Part shown: in pieces, positions 8,079-16,700 of the stretch
Numbering within the stretch: position 1 is the stretch's first letter
How the letters are laid out: each line of letters starts with the position of its first letter
Assembly: GCF_000299415.1 (NCBI RefSeq)
Contig: NZ_AMPG01000002.1
Coordinates: 806,001 to 870,000, forward strand
Direction: 5' to 3'
DNA from: Candidatus Microthrix parvicella Bio17-1
Lineage (GTDB): Bacteria; Actinomycetota; Acidimicrobiia; Acidimicrobiales; Microtrichaceae
DNA: 64,000 bases
The notes under the pieces: model-generated
Databases searched by the model: none
What the model was told of the DNA's origin: nothing
The model's input: only the letters and a program-made list of their open reading frames with translations
Made by a program: the position numbers and the translations under genes

Positions 8079-8912
8079 TTAGCTGAGGGCGTCGGCGATC
8101 AGGTTACCGACGGCCGTCTGGCCCCGATGGGTGGGATGCAGCGGCGGGATGTCGATTACCTTGTTGACCCACGGTGTGGACGAGCACGGGTCATGACCGG
8201 CGCTCGGGCCGTACACGTCGACGTAGGTGACGCCCTTGGCCTGGGCCGACGCCTTCAGCATGACGTTCAGCTCGGCCTGCTTTGCTCGCAGATACGGCAC
8301 GTCGGACGAGGCGAAGGTCATGCCCAGGCAGGTCGAGCTGCCGGTCATCGGCAGCAGCGTCGGGTAGCCGTACAGCACGACCCGGGCCTGAGGCGCCCGC
8401 GACTTCACGGCAGCGAGCACCTGATCGACCTTGGGTCTGGTGGCCGCCACCTTGGCCGTCAGCGAATCGGTTCCGCCCTTGACGTAATCACCCTGACAGG
8501 TCTTAAAGGTGATGGCCCGCTTGGAACACTGCACAGCGATATCGGAGAACCCCAGATCATTGCCGCCGATCGAGACCATGACGACACTGGCAGATGAGGT
8601 GACCTTGTTGATCTGCGGGGTCGAACCGCCCATGATGTCGCCGGTTTGGGCGCCGTCACAGCTGGCATCGGTGACGTCCGCAATGCCAAGGCGGGATGCA
8701 ACCAGCCGTGGCTGATTCTGCTTCGACTGATTACAGCCGTTGGTCGTGGTAGTGGGCAGCAGCGTCGAGTTGGCGGTAAAGGAGTCGCCCAACGCCACCA
8801 GCTTGCCGGGGCCGTTGCCTGGTGTCGGCGCCGAACCACAAGCTGCGCCCAAGGTTGCCAACGCCATCAAGGCGGCGGCCATCCTGATCGAACGACCTGT
8901 AACAAGCTTCAT
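8079..8912 (-). CDS. SGNH/GDSL-family secreted esterase or lipase (lipoprotein)
   Basis: This 277-residue protein starts with a lipoprotein signal ending ATLGAAC (about residues 17-23). Block I of the SGNH family is LVALGDSFTANS (nucleophile Ser about residue 44), block III is VSIGGNDLGF, and block V is PPLHPTHRGQ with the catalytic His near residue 262. Four or more Cys residues in the body could form disulfides, as in the secreted Streptomyces-type lipases. The family hydrolyses acyl esters of lipids or polysaccharides outside the cell. The ATG at 8912 is preceded by AAGGGGA at good spacing. It stands between conserved ppx-cluster genes and an HNH gene, so it belongs to the inserted segment. 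Confidence 0.9.
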   Translation of the reverse strand: MKLVTGRSIRMAAALMALATLGAACGSAPTPGNGPGKLVALGDSFTANSTLLPTTTTNGCNQSKQNQPRLVASRLGIADVTDASCDGAQTGDIMGGSTPQINKVTSSASVVMVSIGGNDLGFSDIAVQCSKRAITFKTCQGDYVKGGTDSLTAKVAATRPKVDQVLAAVKSRAPQARVVLYGYPTLLPMTGSSTCLGMTFASSDVPYLRAKQAELNVMLKASAQAKGVTYVDVYGPSAGHDPCSSTPWVNKVIDIPPLHPTHRGQTAVGNLIADALS

Positions 8913-8961
8913 GATTCCCCTTGTGCTGCGTCTCGGCGGACCCCACCTCATGCGCAAACTC

Positions 8962-8990
8962 ACACTAGACACGATCCGCAGCCATTGGAA
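8962..8990 (-). promoter_or_regulatory. Promoter of the SGNH lipoprotein gene
   Basis: On the minus strand TTCCAA (8985-8990) and TAGTGT (8962-8967) are separated by 17 bases, giving a reasonable vegetative promoter about 50 bases before the ATG at 8912. Unlike many genes here it has a leader with a Shine-Dalgarno site. Confidence 0.4.
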
Positions 8991-9198
8991 CGCCTCGTGA
9001 GGCTCTTCCTCGAACCTCGTGGGAAGTCTCACCCGTCGAGAGCTCCGAGTGGGCCGCATCTTCAGGTGCAGGCGAGTGATGCAACGCTCTCGAAACGACT
9101 GCACGTCCCTCTCTTTGCAGATCATCGTTGGCAGTCGCCCGCCCATCCGGTGATGCGGCCCACGGCATGTTCCAACTCAGGGTCTTGTGGCGGCTTCG

Positions 9199-9221
9199 TT
9201 GTCACAGGCCATCGTCATACT
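9199..9221 (+). promoter_or_regulatory. PafBC-type (RecA-independent) DNA-damage promoter of HNH gene 1
   Basis: TTGTCACAG, eight bases, then CATACT closely matches the mycobacterial RecA-NDp consensus TTGTCRgtg-N8-TAnnnT, which is activated by PafBC after DNA damage. The -10 box ends at 9221, six bases before ATG 9228, so the mRNA should be leaderless. The other DUF222-HNH gene of the window has the same element with the same spacing. Confidence 0.7.
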
Positions 9222-9227
9222 GGCCTC

Positions 9228-11267
9228 ATGCTCGACGTTTTCGACACGACTGAGGCGAAAGACTTTTCGGTGTATTTCGCCGAGGTCGACGCACGGTGGC
9301 ACCCCGATTGGGGGTCCTCGGTGCCGGTCAGCGTGTTGGCGGGTTCGGTGGCCGACGCGGCACGCCTGTTGGTCGAGCGAGGCGTCGGCAAAGCACAGCC
9401 CCGCCAACCGTTGTGGGGTTCGGCTGTGGTTGCCGACGTTGCCGACGTTGACGACGATGCCGACGATGCCGACGATGCCGACGATGCCGACGGTGCTGGT
9501 GCTGGTGCTGGTGCTGGTGCTGGGGTGGATGTGGCTGATTTGATGGTCGCGGTCGAGGCGATCGGCTTGTGCCGCCGGTTCCTGGCATCGGCCGAAGCCC
9601 AGATGATCGCCCGCCTTGAAGACACCAACGCGTCACTCAAACAACTCGGTGAACGCACCACGTCCTGGCTGAGCCGCACCCAGGAGGTCCCAGGCCCCCA
9701 GGCTGCTGAGACCACCCGGGTCGCCGCCAAACTCGATTCCACGTTCCACCGGTTCGCAGCAGCCTTGGCCGCAGGTGAGATCGATCACTCCTATTGTGCG
9801 GCGCTGGTGCGTGCCTCCAACGACCGCACCGAAACAGCGTTGGTTGATCTCCAGGACGAACTGTTGGGCCGTGTGACGGGACGCCGGTTCGGTTCGTGGC
9901 GACGCGAACTGTCTGCGGTGTGTGCCCTGTTGGACACTGAGGGCCCCGAACCTGCGGTCGAACACGACGACAAGGTGTTTCTGTCCGAAACCCTTGACGG
10001 TCTCGTTGATCTGAAGGGCACCTTCACCGGGTCGACCGCGGAGGAGATCCGACAGTTGGTCGAGGCCCACACCGACCGGTTGTACCGCCAGGCCCGCCGA
10101 GACACGAACCTTACCCCCGACCTGAGAGTCCCAACCCGGGCGGTCCTCCGAGCACGAGCATTGCTGGACCTGTTACGCCGGGGTTCCTCCGAGCAGTCCA
10201 CCGGCGGTCCCGTCACCCACATCAACCTCGACATCGAAGCCGCACCCATCCCCGCCACCAACACCAACACCACCAACCCCGCAGACCGCAACGCCCAACA
10301 TCCCGCCGTCGGGGATCCGCCCCCCGAGGTTCCCGCTGCCGAGGTTCCCGCTGCCGAGGTTCCCGCTGCCGGGGATCCGCCCGCCGACGATCCCGCTGCC
10401 GAGGTTCCCGCTGCCGGGGATACTGCTGCCGAGGTTCCCGCCGCCGGGGATACTGCTGCCGAGGTTCCCGCCGCCGGGGATCCGCCCGCCGACGGTGCCG
10501 CCGCCGGGGATACCGCTGCCGGTCGTGGGCAGGCTCCCACACCGAACGACCGTGACGTTCCCACGAACGGTCGCAACGACGAGAGAAACAACAACCCTGC
10601 CAACCCTGCCAACCCGGCCGATCCGTTGGTGGTGTCGCAGGCCCCACCAGGAGGAGAAACCTCCCGTGACTGGTTCCGACGGATCCTCGGCCAACGCGGC
10701 GACGTCCTCGCCGGAACCGCCAAACTCGCCGACAACAACCTCTGGCGGCTCCTCTGCAACCCCACCATCCACACCTTCGTCACCACCTCCGCCCACGAAA
10801 TCCTCCAAATGGGCCGAGCAGTCCGCACCGCCACCCCCGCACAACAACGCGCCCTCCGGGTCCGCGATGGCGGCTGCGTGTTCCCCGGCTGCGACACCCC
10901 CATTGGCTGGACCCAAGCCCACCACACCATCCACTGGTCCAAAGGCGGCCCCACCAACCTCGACTCAATGGCACTGCTCTGCACCACCCACCACGACATC
11001 ACCCACCGCCACCACTGGCAGATGTCACCCAACCACCACCCCAACGGCCAACCCAACGGCACCTTCCACTGGACCACCCCCTCCGGACAAACCCTCCACT
11101 CACAACGCCACAGCGAAACCATCCCCTCAAAACCAGGCGACGAAGAGAGCGAAACGGCTGCTACAGCACAGCCCTCGGCTGCTACAGCACAGCCCTCGGC
11201 TGCTACAAAACAGAGTCCCGCACGTCGAAGCGACGGCGAATCACGTCGCCGAGATAGTTCAGGGTGA
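9228..11267 (+). CDS. DUF222 / HNH endonuclease protein (13E12-like) with low-complexity repeats
   Basis: This 679-residue protein has an N-terminal DUF222 domain (about residues 105-330) and a C-terminal HNH nuclease domain (about 535-600) with CVFPGCDTP, AHHTIHWSKGGPTNLDSM and LLCTTHHDITHRHHW. The paired Cys and the HH/N/H residues are intact. Two simple-sequence blocks interrupt it: Asp-Ala/Gly-Ala repeats at residues 68-98 and about twelve EVPAA/GDPPA/GDTAA units at about 365-430. The family is the actinobacterial 13E12-repeat family; DNA damage induction is known for mycobacterial members, but the physiological role is not established. The start is fixed by the PafBC-type promoter. The 3' end overlaps the convergent permease gene by 65 bases. 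Confidence 0.88.
   Translation: MLDVFDTTEAKDFSVYFAEVDARWHPDWGSSVPVSVLAGSVADAARLLVERGVGKAQPRQPLWGSAVVADVADVDDDADDADDADDADGAGAGAGAGAGVDVADLMVAVEAIGLCRRFLASAEAQMIARLEDTNASLKQLGERTTSWLSRTQEVPGPQAAETTRVAAKLDSTFHRFAAALAAGEIDHSYCAALVRASNDRTETALVDLQDELLGRVTGRRFGSWRRELSAVCALLDTEGPEPAVEHDDKVFLSETLDGLVDLKGTFTGSTAEEIRQLVEAHTDRLYRQARRDTNLTPDLRVPTRAVLRARALLDLLRRGSSEQSTGGPVTHINLDIEAAPIPATNTNTTNPADRNAQHPAVGDPPPEVPAAEVPAAEVPAAGDPPADDPAAEVPAAGDTAAEVPAAGDTAAEVPAAGDPPADGAAAGDTAAGRGQAPTPNDRDVPTNGRNDERNNNPANPANPADPLVVSQAPPGGETSRDWFRRILGQRGDVLAGTAKLADNNLWRLLCNPTIHTFVTTSAHEILQMGRAVRTATPAQQRALRVRDGGCVFPGCDTPIGWTQAHHTIHWSKGGPTNLDSMALLCTTHHDITHRHHWQMSPNHHPNGQPNGTFHWTTPSGQTLHSQRHSETIPSKPGDEESETAATAQPSAATAQPSAATKQSPARRSDGESRRRDSSG
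9431..9522 (+). repeat. Short tandem repeats (GCCGACGAT and GGTGCT units) in HNH gene 1
   Basis: About five GCCGACGAT-like nonamers run from 9431 to 9490 and are followed by about six GGTGCT hexamers. They encode acidic Asp-Asp-Ala and then Gly-Ala repeats. All units are multiples of three, so copy-number change keeps the frame. Confidence 0.8.
10321..10518 (+). repeat. Degenerate 15-base tandem repeats in HNH gene 1
   Basis: Roughly a dozen 15-base units of the type GAGGTTCCCGCTGCC or GGGGATCCGCCCGCC lie between the DUF222 and HNH parts. They encode five-residue units such as EVPAA, GDPPA and GDTAA and probably act as a flexible linker of variable length. Confidence 0.8.
11158..11212 (+). 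repeat. 21-base tandem repeat at the HNH gene 3' end
   Basis: About two and a half copies of GGCTGCTACAGCACAGCCCTC encode ATAQPSA repeats in the protein tail, ending about where the convergent ABC permease gene stops (11203). Confidence 0.75.
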
Positions 11268-12231
11268 GCACGGTGAGAAAGATGAACGACGATGGCCCAA
11301 AGATCACCCAGGGTTGATCGAGGTTGATCGCATTGCGGTTGGTGGCGATGATCGCACCCCACGACGTCGCCGGCGACGACACACTGGCCCCGAGGAGGGC
11401 AAGGCCGCCCTCGGCCACGATGGCAACCCCCACCCCAAGCAGCCCGATCACCAGCATCGACGGCAACACGTTGGGCAGGACCTCGCGAATCATGATTCGC
11501 AGCGGTTTGGCACCCATGGCCTTGGCCGCCGTCACGAACTCACGGTCGGCAACCGCCAGGGTGGACGCGCGTGCGATCCGGCCAAGGACCGGTACGGCCA
11601 CCACCCCGAGCGCAAACGCCAGCACCCACATCCGGCGCGTGGGATCCACCTTGCTGGGGTCGGACGGGTCGAATGCGGCCACAAGCGCCAGCGCCAGAAT
11701 GATCGCCGGGATGGCCAGAAACGTGTCGAAGAGGATCGACAGCACGGCATCGGTTTTGCCCCGCAGGTATCCGGCGATGATGCCCATTGAGCCACCGACC
11801 AGCATGCCAACCGTCACCGAAACGAACCCGACCAGCAGCGACACCCGGCCGCCGTAGATCGTCAGGCTGAACACGTCCTTGCCGATCTTGTCGAGGCCAA
11901 AGGGGTGACTGAAGCTCGGCCCGAAGTACGGCAGGCCGTCGGCGCCAACCGGAATGTCGACCGTCTCGGTGGTGCTGGGGATCGGCAGGTACGGGGCCAG
12001 CAACGCGCCACCGACCACGAAGATGATCCAGGCGATGGCCAGAATGGCGGCAGGCCCCAGCCGGCGCTTCTTCGACGGCTGGTCAGGCGTACCGAGGTCC
12101 ACCGGTATCCCGCCGGTCGGAACGACCGCCACGGAGCCGCCGACCGCACCCATGCCGGCACCCTCTGGCGTGGGAATGCCACCGCCAGGATCGGGATGGT
12201 CGAACGGGCCTTCCCCGATGTACTCAGCCAC
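11203..12231 (-). CDS. Peptide/nickel-type ABC transporter permease, DppC-like
   Basis: This 342-residue protein has a Gly/Pro-rich cytoplasmic N-terminus (about 1-60) and six predicted membrane helices, the first at about 65-85 (AAILAIAWIIFVVGGALLA). The EAA loop that contacts the ATPase is AAKAMGAKPLRIMIREVLP near residue 240. This is the DppC/OppC branch of the type-1 permeases for oligopeptides or similar solutes. The GTG start overlaps the end of the DppB-like gene by eight bases. The end overlaps the convergent HNH gene. No ATPase genes are within the window, so it must borrow ATPases from elsewhere or the set is incomplete. Confidence 0.88.
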   Translation of the reverse strand: MAEYIGEGPFDHPDPGGGIPTPEGAGMGAVGGSVAVVPTGGIPVDLGTPDQPSKKRRLGPAAILAIAWIIFVVGGALLAPYLPIPSTTETVDIPVGADGLPYFGPSFSHPFGLDKIGKDVFSLTIYGGRVSLLVGFVSVTVGMLVGGSMGIIAGYLRGKTDAVLSILFDTFLAIPAIILALALVAAFDPSDPSKVDPTRRMWVLAFALGVVAVPVLGRIARASTLAVADREFVTAAKAMGAKPLRIMIREVLPNVLPSMLVIGLLGVGVAIVAEGGLALLGASVSSPATSWGAIIATNRNAINLDQPWVIFGPSSFIFLTVLTLNYLGDVIRRRFDVRDSVL

Positions 12232-13174
12232 GGCGAATCCTTGGATCGATCACGGTGTATCCAAGGTCGACCACCACGTTGACCAACACATACAGCAGAG
12301 CAAATATGGCCACGATCGACTGCACCGCCACCAACTGACGACCACCGATGGCGGTCTGCGCCAACAGGCCCATGCCCGGCAATTGGAAGACGACCTCGAT
12401 GACCAGCGCCCCGCCGATCAGCGTGCCAACGTTCAGGCCGGCCGCCGTCAGCAGCGTGATCGAACTGGGACGAAGAGCATGGCGCCACAGAATGCGCTGA
12501 GTGCTGAGGCCCTTGGCTCGGGCCATCGTGATGAAATCCTGTTGCAGCGTGGCGATCATGTCGGTGCGCAACAGGCGTGCGTACACCGCCACCTGCCCCA
12601 AGGCCAGACTGAGAGCCGGCAGAAACATGAACTGCAGGTTGGTGGCCGGGTCCTCCCAGAACGCCACGTAACCACCCCTGGTGCGGAACAGCCCCATCTT
12701 TAGGCGCACGTAGTACGACAGCATGAAGCCCAGCACAAACGCCGGTAGCGCCAGGAACAGGAACAGGCTGGAGGAGACCACCCGATCCACCCAGCCGCCG
12801 GCCTTGTAGGCGGCGATCACCCCCAGCGGTATGGCCAGCGCCAAGGCCATGATCTGCGCGTACACCATGAGCGTCAGGCTGACGGGCAACGCATCACCCA
12901 CCTGTGTCGACACCTCCGTGGACGAGGTCGGTCCGGAGTAGGTCTTTCCCAGGTCGCCGGTCACGAAGTCGCCAAGCCAATGCACGTAGCGCACCGGCAG
13001 CGGATCGGAGATGCCAAGGTCGTCGGCGATCTCAGCCCGCTGCTCGTCGCTGGCGAACGGAGCAACCACCGCCGCCGGATCGCCGGGCAGGAAGCTGACC
13101 AGCAACGATGCAAACAACGTCACCAGGAACAGCACCACCACCAGGCGTCCCAGCCTCGGAAGGAGCGACCTCAC
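12224..13174 (-). CDS. Peptide/nickel-type ABC transporter permease, DppB-like
   Basis: This 316-residue DppB/OppB-type permease starts with a membrane helix (LVVVLFLVTLFASLLVSFLPG) and has the family motif LPGDPAAVVAP just after it. The EAA loop is MARAKGLSTQRILWRHALRP at about residue 220. The GTG start at 13174 is preceded by GGAGG at good distance. It lies 48 bases after the stop of the proximal binding-protein gene, so the order is two binding proteins, DppB, DppC on one transcript. The substrate is probably a peptide or similar solute and is not determinable from the permease. Confidence 0.88.
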   Translation of the reverse strand: MRSLLPRLGRLVVVLFLVTLFASLLVSFLPGDPAAVVAPFASDEQRAEIADDLGISDPLPVRYVHWLGDFVTGDLGKTYSGPTSSTEVSTQVGDALPVSLTLMVYAQIMALALAIPLGVIAAYKAGGWVDRVVSSSLFLFLALPAFVLGFMLSYYVRLKMGLFRTRGGYVAFWEDPATNLQFMFLPALSLALGQVAVYARLLRTDMIATLQQDFITMARAKGLSTQRILWRHALRPSSITLLTAAGLNVGTLIGGALVIEVVFQLPGMGLLAQTAIGGRQLVAVQSIVAIFALLYVLVNVVVDLGYTVIDPRIRRG

Positions 13175-13222
13175 CTGCTCATGCCTCCCGCACGTCGTCC
13201 AGCAGCCCGAGGGCGTCCGATG

Positions 13223-14881
13223 TCACGCACCGCCGCCGTCCACCCACAGGCCCGTGACCGGGTGGCCGGACGCCAGGCCGGTAAAGGGCTTCTCGCCATC
13301 CACATCGGGCCCGAACACGCCATGGACGTTGGGCTGGGACGAAACCGTCCACAGGCTCCAGACCAACCAGATGTTGTGGACCTGGTCGGCGAAGCGCTCG
13401 TTCATCCCCTCGTAGATGCCGGCCCGCTTGGCCTCGTCGGATTCGACGCGGCCATCGTCGAGGGCCTTGTCCACCTGGGGATCGTTGATCTTGCCGAAGT
13501 TCACCGGTGAACTGCTGTGCCACCACACGTACTGATTGTCCGGGTCGCCGCCAGGGTGGTTGCGGAAGTACGCCAGCTCAAAGTCGCCGCCGATGGCCCG
13601 GTCGATCAGGGCCGCCTGATCGGTGGATGTCAGCTTCATCTCAATGCCCGAGTCGGCAAGCTGACTCTGGAGCAGTTCGGCGGAGATCTTGGTGGATGCA
13701 TCGGCGGCGTAGGACATCGTGAAGCTCAGGTCTTTGCCCGTGGCCTTCTTGTAGGCCGCCGCATGCTCCTTGGCCTTGGCCACGTCGAACTCGGGAAAAC
13801 CGGTGTCTTCGAGGTATCCGAGGTTGCCTGGCGCGAACGGGCCCGACGCGACGTCCTGCAATCCGGCGGCGCGCAGCTTCTTGAACTCCTCGCGATTGAT
13901 GCCGTAGGCCACAGCCTTGCGGGCATCGAGGTTGTCGAAGGGCGCCTTGGCCTCGTTTGCCATCAGGTAGGTCACCTCGGCGGCGTCGGAGTTGGCGATC
14001 ATGTTGATCGTGCCCGAGTCGGCGAGCGGCTGCAGTTGGCTGACCGCTTCACCACCGTTGGTGTGGATCATGTCGAACTGGCCGGTCTGAACGCCCTCCA
14101 CCCGGGAGTCGGTATCGGGAACCGGGCGATACTCGATCTCGTCGAGGTACGGCAGTTGCGTGCCGTCGGCGTCCTTCTGCCAGTAATCGGGGTTCTTCAC
14201 GGCCGTGAAGTGATCGTTGAGCTTCCACTCCTTCAGCTTGAAGGGCCCGGTGCCGATCAGGTCCTTGTCGCAGTTGTCCTTGCTGTCCAACTGGGCCTGA
14301 GCCGACATTCCCAACCGGCCGCTGGAGTACAGGAAGCTGGGTAGTGCCGGCCAGGGCGTCTTGGTGGTGATGGTGACCGTCATCGGATCGGTCACGTCCA
14401 CCGCTTTGATGTTTTGGAGCACGAAGACGAACAGCAGCGGGCTACGACCGTCGTACTTGCCGCGGTAGGCGTCGAGGTTGTTCTTCACCACCTCGGCGTC
14501 CAGCTTGGTGCCGTCGTGGAACTTCACGCCCTCTCGAATCTTGATCGTCCACGAGTCAAAAGTGGCGTTGGGCTCGACCGACTCGGCCAGCATGGGCAAC
14601 ATCTTGCCCGACTCATCGGGCTGGACGAGGGTGTCGTAGATGGTCTTGGCCACCTGGATCCCCGAGATGGCCAACTGCGACTCGGCCAGGCACCAACCGG
14701 CGTTGGTTTCGGCCTCCAGGGCGTAGATCACCCGGCCACCGGACACCGGCGGGCCCTCATCGCCGGGCGCACCCCCGGCCTTCGCCCCAGAACCGCTGTC
14801 ACCACCACCACCGCAGGCCGCCGCCACCAGGCCCATGGCCAGCGTCGCTGCGATTCCTCGCGTGCGCCGAGACATCTTCAT
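13223..14881 (-). CDS. ABC transporter substrate-binding lipoprotein, SBP family 5 (copy A)
   Basis: This 552-residue protein has a lipoprotein signal (LAMGLVAAACGGGG, acylated Cys about residue 20) and then a family-5 solute-binding domain, the type used for peptides, nickel and sugars. Recognisable segments are FDSWTIKIREGVKFHDGTKLDAE near residue 110 and a HPGGDPDNQYVWWHSSS region near residue 455. It is closely similar throughout to the next upstream gene, including GGRVIYALEAETNAGWCLAE versus GGTVIYALESETNSGWCLQE, so a tandem duplication is clear. The start ATG 14881 has GGGGGA nearby. The ligand is unknown. Confidence 0.9.
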   Translation of the reverse strand: MKMSRRTRGIAATLAMGLVAAACGGGGDSGSGAKAGGAPGDEGPPVSGGRVIYALEAETNAGWCLAESQLAISGIQVAKTIYDTLVQPDESGKMLPMLAESVEPNATFDSWTIKIREGVKFHDGTKLDAEVVKNNLDAYRGKYDGRSPLLFVFVLQNIKAVDVTDPMTVTITTKTPWPALPSFLYSSGRLGMSAQAQLDSKDNCDKDLIGTGPFKLKEWKLNDHFTAVKNPDYWQKDADGTQLPYLDEIEYRPVPDTDSRVEGVQTGQFDMIHTNGGEAVSQLQPLADSGTINMIANSDAAEVTYLMANEAKAPFDNLDARKAVAYGINREEFKKLRAAGLQDVASGPFAPGNLGYLEDTGFPEFDVAKAKEHAAAYKKATGKDLSFTMSYAADASTKISAELLQSQLADSGIEMKLTSTDQAALIDRAIGGDFELAYFRNHPGGDPDNQYVWWHSSSPVNFGKINDPQVDKALDDGRVESDEAKRAGIYEGMNERFADQVHNIWLVWSLWTVSSQPNVHGVFGPDVDGEKPFTGLASGHPVTGLWVDGGGA

Positions 14882-15014
14882 GTTCGTTCCCCCAACATTT
14901 AGATATTCCCCACCGAGACCTGCGGCCAGATGTGACCGATGACGCTGCACTGTACCCGTCCCGACACATGATGCAACGGGGATGGGGTTCAGGTTTGGAC
15001 GACCGGGAGCCCGA

Positions 15015-16700
15015 CTACCCGTCGACCCACATGCCTGACACCGGATGCCCGGTGGCAAGGCCCGGGAACGGCGGCTTGCCGTCAACGTCCGGCCCCAGGA
15101 TGCCGTGCACCTTGGGCGCTGAGACCACGCCCCACTTCACCCAGGCAGTCCACACGTTGTACAACTCGGACCCGAAGCGTCGGTTGAGCTCCTCATAGAT
15201 CTTGGTGCGCTCAGCGGGGTCGGCATTCTCCCGGCCCTCATTGAGCAACTTGTCGATCTCAGGATCGGCGAACTTGCCGAAGTTCACCGGTGATTCGCTC
15301 TGCCACCAGACGTACTGCAGGTCGGGATCACCCCCGGGATGGTTGCGCCACAGCAATGCCCCGAAGTCACCGGCAATCGCCCGGTCGATCTCGGCAGACT
15401 GCTCGGTGGGTTGCAGCTTCAGTTCGATGCCGGCCTCGGCCAACTGCGACTGATACAGCTCGAGGGTGGCCTGCGCCTCGGCGTTACCAAAGAAGGGCAC
15501 GAGGAAACTCAGCTTTTTACCCGTCGCCTTTTCGTAGGCCGCCACATGGGTCTTGGCCGCCTTGAGATCAAACGCCGGCAGACCGGCATCGGCGAGATAT
15601 CCCATCGACCCGGGGGCAAATGGGCCCGAGGCAACCTTCTGCTGACCCTTGCTCAGCAGCTGATTCGCCTCCTCGCGGTTCAGCGCCTGGGCAACGGCCA
15701 TGCGGGCGTCCGCATTGTTGAATGGGGCCTTGGCCACGTTGAACAACAGGTAGCTCACCTCGGCGAAGTCCGAGTTGGCGATCAGGTTGACCGCGCCGGC
15801 GTCGGCCAACGACTGCGACTCGATCAGCGCGTCGCCACCCTGCACGTGGGCGGCATCGTAGGTGCCGGTCTGGATGCCCTCGGTGCGCTGGCTGGGCTCC
15901 GGCTGAGGGCGGAACTCGATCTCGTCCAGGTACGGCAGCTGCGTGCCGTCGGCATCCTTCTGCCAGTAGTCGGGGTTCTTCGTGGCGGTGAAGTGGTCGT
16001 TGATCTTCCATTCTTTTTTGACGAATGGCCCGGTACCCACCAGGTTCTTGTCACAGCCCTTTGCGTCGTCCAGTTGGGCCTGCCCGACGATGCCAAGGCG
16101 TCCGTCATTCCACAGGAAGTTGGGGAACGACGGCCACGGGGTCTTGGTGGTGACCGTGACGGTCATGTCGTCGGTTGCCTCGACGGTGGCGATGTTCTCG
16201 AGCACGAACACGAACAGCAGTGGTGACCGGGCCTTGTACTTACCTCGATAGGCGTTCAGGTTGTTGGCCACCACCTTGGCGTCCAGCTTGGAGCCGTCGT
16301 GAAAGGTGATGCCAGGCCGAATCTTGATGGTCCAAGAATCGAACGTGGCATTGGGCTCGACCGACTCGGCCAGCATCGGCTGCATCTCGCCGCTCTCATC
16401 AGGCTGAACGAGCGTGTCGTAAATGGCCCGGGCGACCTGGATGCCGGAGATTGCCAGCTGGGCCTCCTGCAGGCACCAGCCGGAGTTGGTCTCGCTCTCG
16501 AGGGCGTAGATCACCGTGCCGCCGCTCTGGGGTGTGCCCTCATCGCCTGCGCCGGCGGTTTGTGACCCGCTGGAGCCCCCGGAGCCCCCGCCGCCACAGG
16601 CACCCAGCAACAGGGCGGCCGATGCCATGGCGACCAAGGACACCCTTCCCCAACCACGCCGCTGCGGCTTGATGATCCCTTGATGTCGGTGGGTGCTCAT
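15015..16700 (-). CDS. ABC transporter substrate-binding lipoprotein, SBP family 5 (copy B)
   Basis: This 561-residue paralogue of copy A has a lipoprotein signal ending ALLLGACGGGG (Cys about residue 35) and the same family-5 domain. It differs in the pocket-side segments (for example DAAHVQGGDALIESQSLADAG against DMIHTNGGEAVSQLQPLADSG), which suggests ligand divergence after duplication. The ATG at 16700 is preceded by AAAGGA at a longish distance. It is the first gene of the transporter set, 38 bases after the convergent-side end of divIC on the same strand, so read-through from the eno-divIC transcript is possible. Confidence 0.9.
   Translation of the reverse strand: MSTHRHQGIIKPQRRGWGRVSLVAMASAALLLGACGGGGSGGSSGSQTAGAGDEGTPQSGGTVIYALESETNSGWCLQEAQLAISGIQVARAIYDTLVQPDESGEMQPMLAESVEPNATFDSWTIKIRPGITFHDGSKLDAKVVANNLNAYRGKYKARSPLLFVFVLENIATVEATDDMTVTVTTKTPWPSFPNFLWNDGRLGIVGQAQLDDAKGCDKNLVGTGPFVKKEWKINDHFTATKNPDYWQKDADGTQLPYLDEIEFRPQPEPSQRTEGIQTGTYDAAHVQGGDALIESQSLADAGAVNLIANSDFAEVSYLLFNVAKAPFNNADARMAVAQALNREEANQLLSKGQQKVASGPFAPGSMGYLADAGLPAFDLKAAKTHVAAYEKATGKKLSFLVPFFGNAEAQATLELYQSQLAEAGIELKLQPTEQSAEIDRAIAGDFGALLWRNHPGGDPDLQYVWWQSESPVNFGKFADPEIDKLLNEGRENADPAERTKIYEELNRRFGSELYNVWTAWVKWGVVSAPKVHGILGPDVDGKPPFPGLATGHPVSGMWVDG

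Larger units (their letters stand above)
8913..9227. other. 315-base divergent intergenic region: SGNH promoter and HNH damage promoter
   Basis: The region separates the SGNH gene (minus) from the DUF222-HNH gene (plus). It holds a minus-strand promoter near 8962-8990 and the PafBC-type promoter at 9199-9221 described separately. The remaining 9000-9198 shows only chance readings without a ribosome site or protein-like sequence, and I see no RNA gene or repeat there. Confidence 0.5.

Noticed and set aside
9791-11362. A 523-codon minus-strand reading over the HNH gene
   Set aside because: It is composed of shadow Ser/Gly/Thr repeats opposite the coding repeats; no domain, promoter or ribosome site.
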